A stretch of 22,845 nucleotides of DNA from Spirochaetaceae bacterium (GCA_028818385.1 JAPPNY010000013.1:1-22845); one strand, 5' to 3'. Positions 1 through 10,033 are shown, counted from the stretch's first letter. Made by a program: numbers and translations. The notes: generated by a model not told the origin, from the sequence alone.

Positions 1-43
1 GAGCCCCATCTCCTCCGACCTCCGCCCTCATGGTGGGCTGGCC

Positions 44-103
44 GTTCGTGTGGATGTTTCGATGAGGCACCGGTTTTCGTTCGTGTGGATTTTTGATGAG
101 GCA
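44..103. repeat. Pair of 25-26 bp direct repeats upstream of the ATPase operon
   Basis: Copies at 44-69 and 78-103 share GTTCGTGTGGAT, then a T-rich stretch, then GATGAGGCA. They differ by a substitution and one missing base. An 8-bp spacer separates them. Spaced near-identical repeats of this size resemble the multiple terminal repeats of some insertion sequences (for example IS21-type ends), but no transposase is visible, so this is only a possibility. They could equally be regulator sites upstream of the operon promoter. Confidence 0.6.
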
Positions 104-113
104 ATGCGTAGGG

Positions 114-143
114 TTGACGCAAGGGCATGCGATGGGCCATATT
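114..143 (+). promoter_or_regulatory. Candidate sigma70-type promoter of the V-ATPase operon
   Basis: A TTGACG -35 box (114-119) and a CATATT -10 box (138-143) are separated by 18 bp. They lie about 80 bases before the first ATPase gene. The -35 box matches the consensus at five of six positions. No equally good promoter is seen inside the operon, whose genes are packed closely. Confidence 0.55.
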
Positions 144-221
144 ACGGGTAACCAGCCGCCTGTCGCGGTACAACCGCCTGATATTTCCCTTTAGGCAAAA
201 CATCCACTGGAGCTCGGTACG

Positions 222-527
222 ATGGACGTTCTCAAAGACGTGAGGAAGGCGGAGGAAGACGCCGAGAGCATCGAACGGGACTACCGTACCAAAGCCGCCG
301 AGCTGCTTGCCTCCGTGAGCGACAGACTCGACGAACGTCGGCAGGAGCTCACGGCGGAGCTCGATGGCGAGCTGGAACGGCGTACCGCGGAGCTCGATCG
401 CCAGTTCCATGCCGAACGGGAAACGATCGTCGCCTCCGGGCGTCAGCAGCGCGAAGCGGCGGAAACCTCCGCGAGCAGCCGCCATGACGCGGCACTGCAG
501 CTCATCCTGAAGCGAATACAGCGGTAG
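222..527 (+). CDS. V/A-type ATPase peripheral-stalk subunit G/H (coiled coil)
   Basis: A 101-residue protein almost wholly helical and charged, rich in E, R, A, D and Q with heptad-like spacing, as in the G (bacterial) or H (archaeal AhaH) stalk subunits of V/A-ATPases. This subunit pairs with subunit E to form the peripheral stalk that ties the catalytic head to membrane subunit I. The ATG at 222 follows a GGAGC ribosome site (209-213). The gene is first in the operon, directly before subunit I, which is the position of the stalk gene in Thermus-type operons. Sequence alone is low in complexity, so the call leans on position, size and composition. Confidence 0.75.
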   Translation: MDVLKDVRKAEEDAESIERDYRTKAAELLASVSDRLDERRQELTAELDGELERRTAELDRQFHAERETIVASGRQQREAAETSASSRHDAALQLILKRIQR

Positions 528-534
528 TCCGCGC

Positions 535-1194
535 GTGGCCATCGCAGACCTCACCAAGGTGGAGGTCGTCCTGCCGAAGGACGACCTGGACAGCGCTCTG
601 TCCGGACTCGAGCGCTCCGGGCTGCTGCACGTCGACGACATCCACGACGGGCTCGACGAAGAGCTCGCCGAGCATGAAGCGGAGGCGCCCGTGGCGCAGA
701 CGGGCGCGGCAGGTCGTCAGGCCGACATCGACTTCCTGTTGCAGCTCTTCCAGCGCTTCGCACCCGTCAAGAAGGGGTTGCTGGAGGAGTTCTTCGGCTC
801 CCCGCCGCCGCGGACGCGCGACCAGGTCACGCACCTGGTCGAAAGCGTCGACGTGGCCGAGTTGCGCGGCCGGCTCGGCGCGGAGCTCGCCCACTACGAC
901 GAGCTGCTCTCGGAGCAGGCCCTCCTGCGCCAGCGCCGGACCAACCTCGAACCCTGGCAGCCGCTCGGCGTGAGCCTGGCGGACCTGTCCACCGGCCGCC
1001 ACACCACACTGCTTCCGGTGCGGATGCCCGGCAACGCCGACGCCCTGGCCGCTGCCGTCGGCGACGGGGCGCTCGGACCGTCGGCGGCCTACGCCCCGGT
1101 CTCGGCCGGCAAGCGCGACAGCCACGGGGTGCTGGCCGTCCTGAACGAGCAGCTCACCGATGCCCAGGACGGCCTGCGCCGGCTGCGCGGCTAA
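535..1194 (+). CDS. atpI: V/A-type ATPase subunit I, N-terminal part (gene interrupted by in-frame TAA)
   Basis: This 219-residue ORF (GTG start, 7 bp after the stalk gene) is the start of subunit I, the stator that carries the ion half-channels. Its opening, with a hydrophobic strand followed by LPKDDLDSALSGLERSGLLH, is typical of the proximal lobe of the cytosolic domain. It ends in TAA at 1192-1194. The next ORF begins at the very next base in the same frame, so the two pieces make one 673-codon gene of normal length if TAA is read as an amino acid. The break lies in the cytosolic domain, between helical segments. It may be a real nonsense mutation, a sequencing error, or a split protein made by coupled reinitiation at the adjoining GTG. 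Confidence 0.8.
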   Translation: MAIADLTKVEVVLPKDDLDSALSGLERSGLLHVDDIHDGLDEELAEHEAEAPVAQTGAAGRQADIDFLLQLFQRFAPVKKGLLEEFFGSPPPRTRDQVTHLVESVDVAELRGRLGAELAHYDELLSEQALLRQRRTNLEPWQPLGVSLADLSTGRHTTLLPVRMPGNADALAAAVGDGALGPSAAYAPVSAGKRDSHGVLAVLNEQLTDAQDGLRRLRG

Positions 1195-2556
1195 GTGGTC
1201 GACCTGCCCGGCGACGACTTGAACCCGTCGGCCGCGCTGCGCGCGACCGACGCCCGCATCGCGGACATCGACGACCGGCTCACCGAGCTGCGGCGCAGGT
1301 TCGTGACCGCTTCGGAGCGTTACCGCGGCGCGATCCTGGCGCACGCCGATGCCGCGTCCGGCAAGCGGGCGGAACAGGACGCACGGCGCCGGCTGTACTA
1401 CACGAAGCGCGCCGCGGTCCTCACCGGCTGGGTGCGCAGCGAACACGCCGACCCGCTGCGCCTCGTGCTTTCCCAGACCTGCCCGGGGGCACGGGCGCGA
1501 TTCTCGGCGCCGGAGACGGCCGATGATCCGCCGGTCGACCTGAGCAATCGTTCCCTGATCAGACCCTTCGAATTCCTGATCCGCATGTTCGGCATGCCGA
1601 GGTACTTCGGCATCGACCCGACCCCGTTCGTGGCGGTGGCGATGACGCTGTTCTACGCCGTGGCGCTCGGCGATGCGGGCTACGGACTGCTGCAGGTGCT
1701 CCTCTGCCTGTGGCTGATGCGCCGCTACGAGTCGGCCGGCGAGACCAGGCTGTTCCTGCGCATGTTCGTGATCACGGGCATCGCCGCGATCGTGGTGGGC
1801 GTGCTCACCTGGAGCTTCTTCGGCGCCAGCCCGGGCATCGAAGGAGGCAAGATCCTGGGGTTCCTGCCGCTGATTACACCGACCAAGCAGATCACGGAGC
1901 TGATGGCATTCACCATCGGCGTCGGCGTCCTCCTCCAGCTCGCTTCGATCGTCGCCGGCGTGGTCGACTTCTGGAAGTCCGGCCAGCGTCTGGACGCCGT
2001 ACTGGAGCGGGGGACGTGGCTGGCCCTCCTGCTAGCGCTGATCTTCTGGATCGCCGTGCGCGCCGCCGGTGCGTCCGCGCTGGATGTTCCTTCCACGGTG
2101 CTGCTGGCGGCGGCCGCGGTGGCGGTGATCCTCTTCAGCATCCGGGAGGGAGGGAGCATCACGCGCGTGCTGACGGGCATCCTTTCGCTGTACGGGATCG
2201 TCGGCTACTACGGCTTGGTGGCGTTCTTCTCCGACGTCCTGTCCTACATGCGGCTGGGAATCCTGGCCCTGACATCGGCGTTCATCGGCCAGGTCGGCAA
2301 CCTGATGGGCGGCCTGTTCTTCGCCGCCGGAGGCGGTGCGGCGATGGTGATCGGCGTGCTCATCGGGGTACTCATCATCGTCCTGTTCCATGTTCTGAAC
2401 CTGGTTCTCAGCATGCTGGGGGCCTTCGTACACTCGCTGCGGTTGAACTACCTGGAGTCTTTCCAGCGGTACTTCGAGGGCGGAGGACGTGCGTTCGCCC
2501 CGCTGCGCGGCGAAGCCAAGCACTATCGAATCATCGACACCATATTGAATCGGTGA
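1195..2556 (+). CDS. atpI: V/A-type ATPase subunit I, C-terminal part with membrane domain
   Basis: The 453-residue second piece of subunit I. It opens in the cytosolic domain (coiled-coil-like residues about 15-60). Residues about 130-430 form the membrane domain, with several hydrophobic helices, the PFVAVAMTLFYAVALGDAGYG segment (first part shown) and the SYMRLGILAL helix, which contains the conserved channel arginine region of this family. The end, HSLRLNYLESFQRYFEGGG, is the usual C-terminal signature of subunit I. It adjoins the upstream TAA without any gap and stays in frame. The GTG at 1195 has no clear ribosome site of its own, so separate expression would need coupling to the first piece. 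Confidence 0.85.
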   Translation: MVDLPGDDLNPSAALRATDARIADIDDRLTELRRRFVTASERYRGAILAHADAASGKRAEQDARRRLYYTKRAAVLTGWVRSEHADPLRLVLSQTCPGARARFSAPETADDPPVDLSNRSLIRPFEFLIRMFGMPRYFGIDPTPFVAVAMTLFYAVALGDAGYGLLQVLLCLWLMRRYESAGETRLFLRMFVITGIAAIVVGVLTWSFFGASPGIEGGKILGFLPLITPTKQITELMAFTIGVGVLLQLASIVAGVVDFWKSGQRLDAVLERGTWLALLLALIFWIAVRAAGASALDVPSTVLLAAAAVAVILFSIREGGSITRVLTGILSLYGIVGYYGLVAFFSDVLSYMRLGILALTSAFIGQVGNLMGGLFFAAGGGAAMVIGVLIGVLIIVLFHVLNLVLSMLGAFVHSLRLNYLESFQRYFEGGGRAFAPLRGEAKHYRIIDTILNR

Positions 2557-2560
2557 CCTA

Positions 2561-2566
2561 AGGAGG
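2561..2566 (+). promoter_or_regulatory. Strong ribosome binding site of the K subunit
   Basis: A full AGGAGG lies five bases before the ATG of the rotor gene. It is the best ribosome site in the operon. That fits the rotor subunit being needed in many copies per complex while its neighbours are needed in one to three. Confidence 0.7.
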
Positions 2567-2571
2567 CACGG

Positions 2572-3063
2572 ATGGAGATCTCTCTCGGCTTTGCGATCGC
2601 CCTGCTCGGCGGGGCCCTGGCCGCCGGTCTGGCGGCATACGGATCGTCGGTGGGCGTCGGCCTGGCCGGCGAGATGGCCGGCGGCGTCATCTCGGAAGAT
2701 CCCGACCGGTTCGGCCTGATGCTGATCCTGCAGGCGCTGCCGGCGACGCAGGCGATCTACGGGCTGGTCGTAGCGATCCTGGTACTGCTCAAGCTCGAAG
2801 CGCTCAGCGGCAACGCCTTGGTCGACCTCGACCTGAAGAGCGGTCTGTGGGTGTTCGCGGCCTGTGTGCCGGCGATGTTCGGCGAGCTCATATCGCCGAT
2901 CTGGCAGGGAAAGGTGGCGGTCGCGTCGATGGGCGCGGTGGCCAAGAAGCCGGACACCTTCGGGCGCGCGCTGATCCTGCCGGTCATGGTGGAGACCTTC
3001 GGCTTGTTCGCGCTGATCGCCACCCTGATCATCCTGCAGGTCGCCATCCCGTCCTTTGTCTGA
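2572..3063 (+). CDS. atpK: V/A-type ATPase rotor ring subunit K, predicted Na+-binding
   Basis: A 163-residue protein with four membrane helices: a duplicated hairpin as in 16-kDa proteolipids (E. hirae NtpK is similar in length). It forms the rotating ring that carries ions past subunit I. The first hairpin has L56, T59, Q60 and Y63 in LPATQAIYG. The second has Q112 in WQGKVA and E141 in PVMVETFG. These match E. hirae L61, T64, Q65, Y68, Q110 and E139, the published Na+ ligand set plus its tyrosine. The first hairpin lacks its own carboxylate, as expected for this type. The inference is a Na+-coupled ring. It sits between I and E, with a strong ribosome site. Confidence 0.92.
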   Translation: MEISLGFAIALLGGALAAGLAAYGSSVGVGLAGEMAGGVISEDPDRFGLMLILQALPATQAIYGLVVAILVLLKLEALSGNALVDLDLKSGLWVFAACVPAMFGELISPIWQGKVAVASMGAVAKKPDTFGRALILPVMVETFGLFALIATLIILQVAIPSFV

Positions 3064-3064
3064 G

Positions 3065-3649
3065 ATGGCCGGCGACAACCTGGTCGAGCAGATCCTGACC
3101 GCGGCGCGCGAGCGCGGCGAGCAGGCGCTGCAGGCGGCGCAGGAGGACTACGACGAACGGTATCGGGCGGGGCTGAACGAGCTCACGCGCACCATCGAGG
3201 AGCGGCGCGAGCGCGAGAACCGGCAGGCCGAGGACCGGCTGCGGCAGCGGCTGTCGGGGGCGCGGCTGGAACAGAACAAGCAACTCGTGTCCCTGCGCCG
3301 GCGGCTGATCGACGACCTCTACGGCGACGCGTGGGAGCAGGTGAGCTCCGGGGACGCCTACCGCGCCTACCTGGAAGGGCAGCTCCGCGAGCATGCCAGG
3401 CCCGGCGACCGGCTGGTCGTCTCGCAGCGCGAGGCGGACCGCTTTGCCGGCGAGTTGAGCGGCCTGCTGGCCGATCACGGCGTGTCCCTGGCCGAGGAGC
3501 AGGGGAGGTTCCGCGCCGGCTTCATCATCGAGCGCGGCACCATACGCCTCAACTGCACGCTGGATCAGGCGTTCAGCGAGCTTCAGGAAGACACCGAGAT
3601 CGATGCCGCCGAGGTCCTGTTCGGCACGGAATCCGCCGGGAGCGCCTGA
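3065..3649 (+). CDS. atpE: V/A-type ATPase peripheral-stalk subunit E
   Basis: A 194-residue protein. The first 110 residues are a long charged helix (QALQAAQEDYDERY onward), and the rest is a compact alpha/beta head ending with GFIIERGTIRLNCTLDQAF, typical of E subunits that anchor on the catalytic head. I chose the ATG at 3065, one base after the K stop codon. An upstream TTG at 3056 would overlap K and adds only three residues. It pairs with the G/H protein to make the stalk. Both genes are in the same operon. Confidence 0.88.
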   Translation: MAGDNLVEQILTAARERGEQALQAAQEDYDERYRAGLNELTRTIEERRERENRQAEDRLRQRLSGARLEQNKQLVSLRRRLIDDLYGDAWEQVSSGDAYRAYLEGQLREHARPGDRLVVSQREADRFAGELSGLLADHGVSLAEEQGRFRAGFIIERGTIRLNCTLDQAFSELQEDTEIDAAEVLFGTESAGSA

Positions 3650-3656
3650 GCGAGCG

Positions 3657-4649
3657 ATGCCGCGAACCGAGCGCGACTTCAACTTCCTGACCGGCCTCCT
3701 GAAATGCCGGGAACGCGAGCTGGGCGACGAGTCCCTCGCGCGCGAGCTGGTGTCGGCACGCAGCATGGCCGAGGTGGTCGCGGCGCTGCCGCCGGGCCGC
3801 TTCGCCCAGGTCGTCGCGGCCGACCCCACGGACGCCGGCATCGAGCGGGCCGCCACAGAGGAGATGGCGGGGCTCTGGAAGGTCGTGGCCGACTACGCGC
3901 CGGTCCCGGAGCTGGCCGATCTGGTGGCCGCCCCGCTCGACCTGCACAATCTCAAGACGGCGCTGCTCGGCCACCTGCGTGGCGAGCAGTCGACCGGCCT
4001 GTATCAGCCCACCGCGCTGGTGGACGACGATGTGCTGGCCGAGGTGGGAGAGCTTTCGACCGCCCGCGTGCCCGACCACTACCTGCCCGCCATTCAGGCC
4101 GGCCTCGCCGCCTACTACGGCGCTGACCGCTCCCCGCAGGCGCTGGAGCTGGCGATGGACCGCTCGCGCAGCCTGCTGCTGGTCGACGTCGCCGCGCGGC
4201 GGTCGCGCGCGCTGGCCGCGGTACTCGCCGACTGGAGCGACCTGGCCGTGGCCGAGACGATCATGCGCGGCAAGGACGCCGGGCTCCCGTGGCGGGTCGT
4301 CCGCTGGGGATCGCACGGACTGCCGGAGCAGTCGCGGCTGCAGGAACTGTTCGACAGCCCCACCGGCGAGTGGGCGCAGATGCGCGTCTTCGCCCGCCCG
4401 CTGCTCACCGCCGCCGTGCAGGGGCTGGGCCAGGGCGCGGGCACGCGGGAGACGATCCTGCGGCTGCAGACCGAGCTCACCGCACGGTTGGGAGCGTCCC
4501 GCTACGCGCCGGCGTCTCTGGAGTACGCCTACTACTTCGTACGCCGCAAACTCAACGATCTGGCCAGCTTCCGCATCGCCTGCCTGGGCGCGCTGCGCGA
4601 GCTGTCGAACGAAGCACAAGCCGCCCGACTGAACCTGGGATTCGGTTGA
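3657..4649 (+). CDS. atpC: V/A-type ATPase subunit C (AC39/d-like socket)
   Basis: A 330-residue mostly helical protein of the V-ATPase AC39/C family, which caps the K ring and receives the central shaft. Supporting segments are the DLHNLKTALLGHLRG motif and the repeated three-helix architecture (DYAPVPELADLVAAPLDLHN, and a similar C-terminal block ending ELTARLGASRYAPASLEYAYYFV in outline). The ATG at 3657 lies seven bases after the E stop. The frame is open for 18 codons further upstream, but those overlap E. Position between E and F agrees with the family order. Confidence 0.88.
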   Translation: MPRTERDFNFLTGLLKCRERELGDESLARELVSARSMAEVVAALPPGRFAQVVAADPTDAGIERAATEEMAGLWKVVADYAPVPELADLVAAPLDLHNLKTALLGHLRGEQSTGLYQPTALVDDDVLAEVGELSTARVPDHYLPAIQAGLAAYYGADRSPQALELAMDRSRSLLLVDVAARRSRALAAVLADWSDLAVAETIMRGKDAGLPWRVVRWGSHGLPEQSRLQELFDSPTGEWAQMRVFARPLLTAAVQGLGQGAGTRETILRLQTELTARLGASRYAPASLEYAYYFVRRKLNDLASFRIACLGALRELSNEAQAARLNLGFG

Positions 4650-4651
4650 TC

Positions 4652-4999
4652 ATGGCCAGCCCTTCGGAGACGAGCTACAAGATCGCCATGATCGGCGACG
4701 CGTCGACCGTGGCGGGCTTCGCGGCCGGCGGCGTGCAGGGCTTCCCGCAGGACCCGGACGATCCTGCGCAGACGCTGTCCGTGCTGACCGAACTGGCGCG
4801 GAGCGGCGAGTATGCGATCATCTTCATCACCGAGCAGTTGGCCGAGCCGCTGTTCGACGCCATCGAACGGATAGAGACCGGCGCGGTGCCGGCGATCATC
4901 ATCGTCCCCGACCAGTCGGGGACCCGCGGCATCGGCTACGAGCGCATCCGCCATGCCGTCGAACGGGCGATCGGCATCGATCTGCTCGGCGCGAGCTGA
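4652..4999 (+). CDS. atpF: V/A-type ATPase central-stalk subunit F
   Basis: A 115-residue protein with the Rossmann-like fold of subunit F. The first strand and turn read YKIAMIGDASTVAGFAAGGV, followed by YAIIFITEQLAE and PAIIIVPDQSGTRGIGYERI, all standard for the family. F binds D in the rotating shaft. The ATG at 4652 follows the C stop by two bases, so translation is probably coupled. A longer reading frame starting upstream at 4289 is only the antisense-free shadow of C and is ignored. Confidence 0.92.
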   Translation: MASPSETSYKIAMIGDASTVAGFAAGGVQGFPQDPDDPAQTLSVLTELARSGEYAIIFITEQLAEPLFDAIERIETGAVPAIIIVPDQSGTRGIGYERIRHAVERAIGIDLLGAS

Positions 5000-5033
5000 C
5001 ACACAGCACACCAACGAGAGGGAGAAGCAGGAA

Positions 5034-6823
5034 ATGGCTGGGATCATCACGCGGGTTTCGGGCCCACTGGTGCAGGCGCAAGGCCTGGACAACCCGATCA
5101 TGTACGAGGTGGTCAAGGTCGGCGACGCGGGCCTGTTCGGTGAGATCATCGGCATCGAAGGCGACGGCGTCTCGATCCAGGTCTACGAGGAAACCGGCGG
5201 CATCGGCCCGGGCGAGGAAGTGGCCAGCACCGGCACGCAGCTCTCCGTCGAGCTCGGCCCCGGCCTCATCGAGCAGATCTACGACGGCATCCAGCGCCCG
5301 CTGGACGTGATCGCCGGCGACCACGGCGAGTTCATCGCGCGCGGCATTGAGGCGCCCCCGATCGATCAGGAACGCATCTGGGAATTCAACGCAACCGCCG
5401 ACAGCGGCGAGCAGGTGACCGCCGGGCAGCGGCTCGGCTGGGTTCAGGAGACGGAGATCGTCAAGCACTGGATCATGGTGCCTCCCGGCATGTCCGGCAC
5501 GCTCAGCGGCCTGCGCTCCGGCTCGTTCACGGTCAAGGACGTGATCGGCACGCTGACCGACGAGCTGGGCACCACCCACGAGCTGCGCCTCGCGCACCGC
5601 TGGCCGGTCCGCATCGGACGGCCCTACCGGCGCAAGGTCAACCCCGACACGCCGCTGGTCACCGGACAGCGGGTGGTCGACACCTTCTTCCCGCTGGCCA
5701 AGGGCGGCACCGCCTGCGTGCCCGGACCGTTCGGTTCCGGCAAGACCGTTGTCCAGCACCAGCTCTCCAAGTGGGCGGACGCCGACATCATCGTCTACGT
5801 GGGCTGCGGCGAGCGCGGCAACGAGATGACCGACGTGCTGCTGGAGTTCCCGGAGCTGACCGACCCCAAGTCGGGGCGCCCGCTCATGGAGCGCACCGTG
5901 CTGATCGCAAATACCTCCAACATGCCGGTCGCCGCCCGCGAGGCGTCGGTCTTCACCGGCATCACGCTGGCCGAGTACTTCCGCGACATGGGCTACGACG
6001 TGGCGCTCATGGCCGACTCCACGTCGCGCTGGGCGGAGGCCATGCGCGAGATCTCCGGCCGCCTGGAGGAGATGCCGGGCGAGGAGGGGTACCCGGCCTA
6101 CCTGTCGTCGCGGATCGCCGAGTTCTACGAGCGCGCCGGCAAGGTGATCCCGATGGGATCGGAGGAGCTCTGCTCGCTGTCGGTCATCGGCGCCGTGTCG
6201 CCGCCGGGCGGCGACCTGTCCGACCCGGTCGTGCAGGGCACCCTGCGCGAGGTACGCGTGTTCTGGTCGCTGGAGGCGCGGCTGGCCTACGCCCGGCACT
6301 TTCCGTCGGTCGACTGGCTGACGTCCTATTCGCTGTACTCCGACGCGATGGGTCGCTTCTACGACACGGAAGTGTCGCCCGCGTTCCTGTCCGACCGCGC
6401 CGAGGCGCTGCGCCTGTTGCAGGAGGAATCGGACCTGCAGGAGATCGTGCGGCTGGTGGGCATCGACTCCGTGTCGCCGCAGGACCGGCTGGTGCTGGAG
6501 ACGGCGCGGTCGCTGCGCGAGGACTTCCTTCAGCAGAACGCCTTTCACGACGTGGACACCTACGCGTCGCTGGACAAGCAGCGCCTGATGCTGCGCACCA
6601 TACTGTGCTATCACGAGCACGGTCTGGAGGCGCTGGACCGTGGCGTCGACGTCAACGCCGTCGCTGAACGTCAGATCCGTGAGAGGATCGGACGCATGAA
6701 GTTCGTCCCGGAGCAGGAGCGCGAGTCGCTCGACGAGCTTCAGGAAGAAATCAAGCAGGACATCGCGTCGCTCGGCGCCGGTTCCGCGACCGGGGCAGAG
6801 CTGGCGGCGACCGAGGGGGCCAG

Positions 6824-6827
<4 letters not shown>
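5034..6827 (+). CDS. atpA: V/A-type ATPase catalytic subunit A
   Basis: A 597-residue catalytic subunit, normal length. The N-terminal beta barrel ([13 protein letters not shown]) is followed by the A-specific bulge around residues 115-190 ([13 protein letters not shown] region). The P-loop is GPFGSGKT at residues 231-238, followed by [13 protein letters not shown] with the catalytic glutamate, then [20 protein letters not shown] and [16 protein letters not shown]. Three A and three B subunits hydrolyse or make ATP. I chose the ATG at 5034, preceded by a purine-rich GAGGGAGAAGCAGGAA site, rather than an ATG at 4953 that lies inside F. The stop overlaps the start of B in ATGA. No intein is present. 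Confidence 0.97.
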
Positions 6828-8224
<1,397 letters not shown>

Positions 8225-8256
8225 TTTCGGGCAGCGGAGAGCAAGGGGAGCAGCCG

Positions 8257-8874
8257 ATGGCGATCGCGGTCAGTCCGAACAGGATGGAGCTCCTGCGCCT
8301 GAAGAAGAAACAGGTGGTGGCGGAGCGGGGCCACAAGCTGCTCAAGGACAAGCTCGAAGGGTTGCTGCAGGACTTCACCGAGATCGTGCGCCGCTATCAG
8401 GTCTTGCGCCGGGAAGTGGACGCGGAGATCGCCGAGCTGTTCAAGCGGTTCATCATGGCGTCGGCGTCCATGCCGGCTCCGCTCTACCGCGCGGCCCTGG
8501 CCTTCCCGGAGTGCGAGGCGCGCCTCGCCATGCGCGAGCGCATGATCATGAACGTGCACGTGCCGGTTTTCGACTTCTCCATCGAAGGCAACATGATCTC
8601 CTACGGCATCGACGAGACCACCAGCGACCTCGACGACGCCATGGGCGCCCTGCGCGAGACGCTGCAGCGCATGGTCGAGCTGGCCGAGATCGAGAAGACG
8701 ATCGAGCTGGTCGCCGACGAGATCGAGCGCACGCGGCGCCGCGTGAACGCCTTGGAGTACGTGCTGATCCCTCAGCAGCAGGAAACCATCAAGTACATCA
8801 GCGCCAAGCTGCAGGAGCTGGAGCGCGGCAACATCAGCCGCCTCATGAAGATCAAGGACTTAGTCGCCATGTAG
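8257..8874 (+). CDS. atpD: V/A-type ATPase central-shaft subunit D
   Basis: A 205-residue protein forming two long helices, at residues about 1-75 and 120-200, as in the D shaft. The signatures PNRMELLRLKKKQVVAERGH near the N-terminus and RRRVNALEYVLIPQQQETIK near the C-terminus are highly typical. D turns inside the A3B3 head with F and rests on C. The ATG has an AAGGGGAG ribosome site, and the gene lies 32 bases after B. It is the last gene of the operon, and a hairpin follows. Confidence 0.96.
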   Translation: MAIAVSPNRMELLRLKKKQVVAERGHKLLKDKLEGLLQDFTEIVRRYQVLRREVDAEIAELFKRFIMASASMPAPLYRAALAFPECEARLAMRERMIMNVHVPVFDFSIEGNMISYGIDETTSDLDDAMGALRETLQRMVELAEIEKTIELVADEIERTRRRVNALEYVLIPQQQETIKYISAKLQELERGNISRLMKIKDLVAM

Positions 8875-8876
8875 CC

Positions 8877-8920
8877 CGACCGGAACTGCCAACCGACCGG
8901 AACTGCCCCGCAGTTCCGGT
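8877..8920. terminator. Perfect hairpin between convergent operons
   Basis: ACCGGAACTG (8896-8905) and CAGTTCCGGT (8911-8920) form a perfect 10-bp stem with a CCCCG loop. It sits between the end of subunit D and the end of the convergent ligase gene. A second direct copy of CCGACCGGAACTGCC begins at 8877 and can compete for the same pairing arm. There is no U-run on either side, so intrinsic termination may be weak. The role as a two-way terminator is inferred from position. Confidence 0.6.
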
Positions 8921-8941
8921 CCCTCCTACTGATCCGCCCCG

Positions 8942-10033
8942 TCAGTCGCAACGAAGCCCGCGCTCCCTCTCGTACCGCTCGATCCCAAGGTCCAACAACC
9001 GCTCGATCAACTCGCCATACGGAAGCCCCGACGCCTCCCACAATTTCGGATACATGCTGATACGCGTGAACCCTGGAATCGTATTCAACTCGTTCACCAG
9101 CAGCGAACCATCTCCTTGTAGAAAAAAGTCGACACGCGCCATGCCGTCGCAACAGAGGGCTCGGTACGCTGCGAGCGCCATCTCCCGGACCCGCTCGCTC
9201 ACCGACGGCTCAAGGTCGGCGGGGATCACGAGCTCGGCCCCGTCTTCGTCCAGGTACTTCGCCTCGTAGCTGTAGAACTCGTGGTGCGGGATCACCTCGC
9301 CCGCGACCGAGGCGATCGGATCGTCGTTGCCCAGCACCGCGCACTCGATCTCGCGCCCGGCGATGGCGCGCTCGATGACGATCTTGGTGTCGTACGCGAA
9401 CGCGTCCTCGACCGCCGCGGCAAACGCGGCCCCCTCCGCCACCTTGCGGATGCCGACCGAAGATCCCAGATTGGCCGGCTTCACGAACACCGGCGCGCCC
9501 AGGGAGCCTGCGATCGCATCCCAAGAGGGTCGTGGACCGCTCGCGTACGCGACCCGGAAATCCGCCACCGGGATGTCCGCGCCGACCAGCAGCCGCTTCA
9601 TCACGTCCTTGTCCATGCCGACCGCGGCGGCCAGCACGCCGGGCCCGGCGAACGGGATCCCCGCGGTCTTCAGCAACCCCTGCACGGATCCGTCCTCACC
9701 ATAGGGCCCGTGCAGCACCGGGAACACCACGTCCAGCGCCTGCAGCGCCGCGGGCGCGGAAATGCTCGGGCGCGCCGGGACGGGAACCGGCTGATCGCCC
9801 ACCCCGAGAGGAAGCTCGTCTCTCCCGGTCGGGACCGCGCCGCGCTCGTCCGCGAGCAGGGTCCGGGCCAGGAACGCGTCCGGGTCCTCGCGCCGCCAGG
9901 AGCCGTGCCGGTCGATGCGCAGCACCACCACTTCGTGCGCCGAACGGTCGACCGCGTTCAGGACATTGAACGCGGACTGGCGTGAAACGTCGTGTTCTGC
10001 GGAGCGGCCGCCGTAGATGATGCCGATGCGGAT
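8942..10033 (-). CDS. ddl: D-alanine--D-alanine ligase, start codon unusual
   Basis: An ATP-grasp ligase that makes the D-Ala-D-Ala dipeptide of peptidoglycan. Motifs are HGPYGEDGSVQGLL, VKPANLGSSVGI (ATP grasp), EFYSYEAKYLDE (omega loop of the D-Ala type rather than the D-lactate type) and NELNTIPGFTRISMYPKLW (metal and second substrate site). The first ordinary start, GTG at 9931, would remove the essential N-terminal GGRSAEHDVS motif. That motif is present in frame just upstream. Reading back, the only candidate before a TAG is an ATC codon at 10031-10033, exactly where the family's initiator methionine belongs, with TAGGA 8 bases upstream. I place the start there. It may be a rare AUC start or a mutated ATG. 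Confidence 0.85.
   Translation of the reverse strand: MRIGIIYGGRSAEHDVSRQSAFNVLNAVDRSAHEVVVLRIDRHGSWRREDPDAFLARTLLADERGAVPTGRDELPLGVGDQPVPVPARPSISAPAALQALDVVFPVLHGPYGEDGSVQGLLKTAGIPFAGPGVLAAAVGMDKDVMKRLLVGADIPVADFRVAYASGPRPSWDAIAGSLGAPVFVKPANLGSSVGIRKVAEGAAFAAAVEDAFAYDTKIVIERAIAGREIECAVLGNDDPIASVAGEVIPHHEFYSYEAKYLDEDGAELVIPADLEPSVSERVREMALAAYRALCCDGMARVDFFLQGDGSLLVNELNTIPGFTRISMYPKLWEASGLPYGELIERLLDLGIERYERERGLRCD

Noticed and set aside
1192..1194. Recoding of the subunit I stop as selenocysteine or pyrrolysine
   Set aside because: The codon is TAA, whereas those systems use TGA and TAG. I saw no suitable stem-loop.
502..1446. Minus-strand frame of 314 codons across the subunit I break
   Set aside because: It is antisense, low in complexity and without start signals, so it does not explain the TAA.
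4899..6620. Long minus-strand open frame of 573 codons opposite ATPase subunit A
   Set aside because: It is antisense to a clear catalytic subunit. Its composition (H, R, G, A, V rich) is the usual shadow of high-GC coding DNA and no motif is visible.
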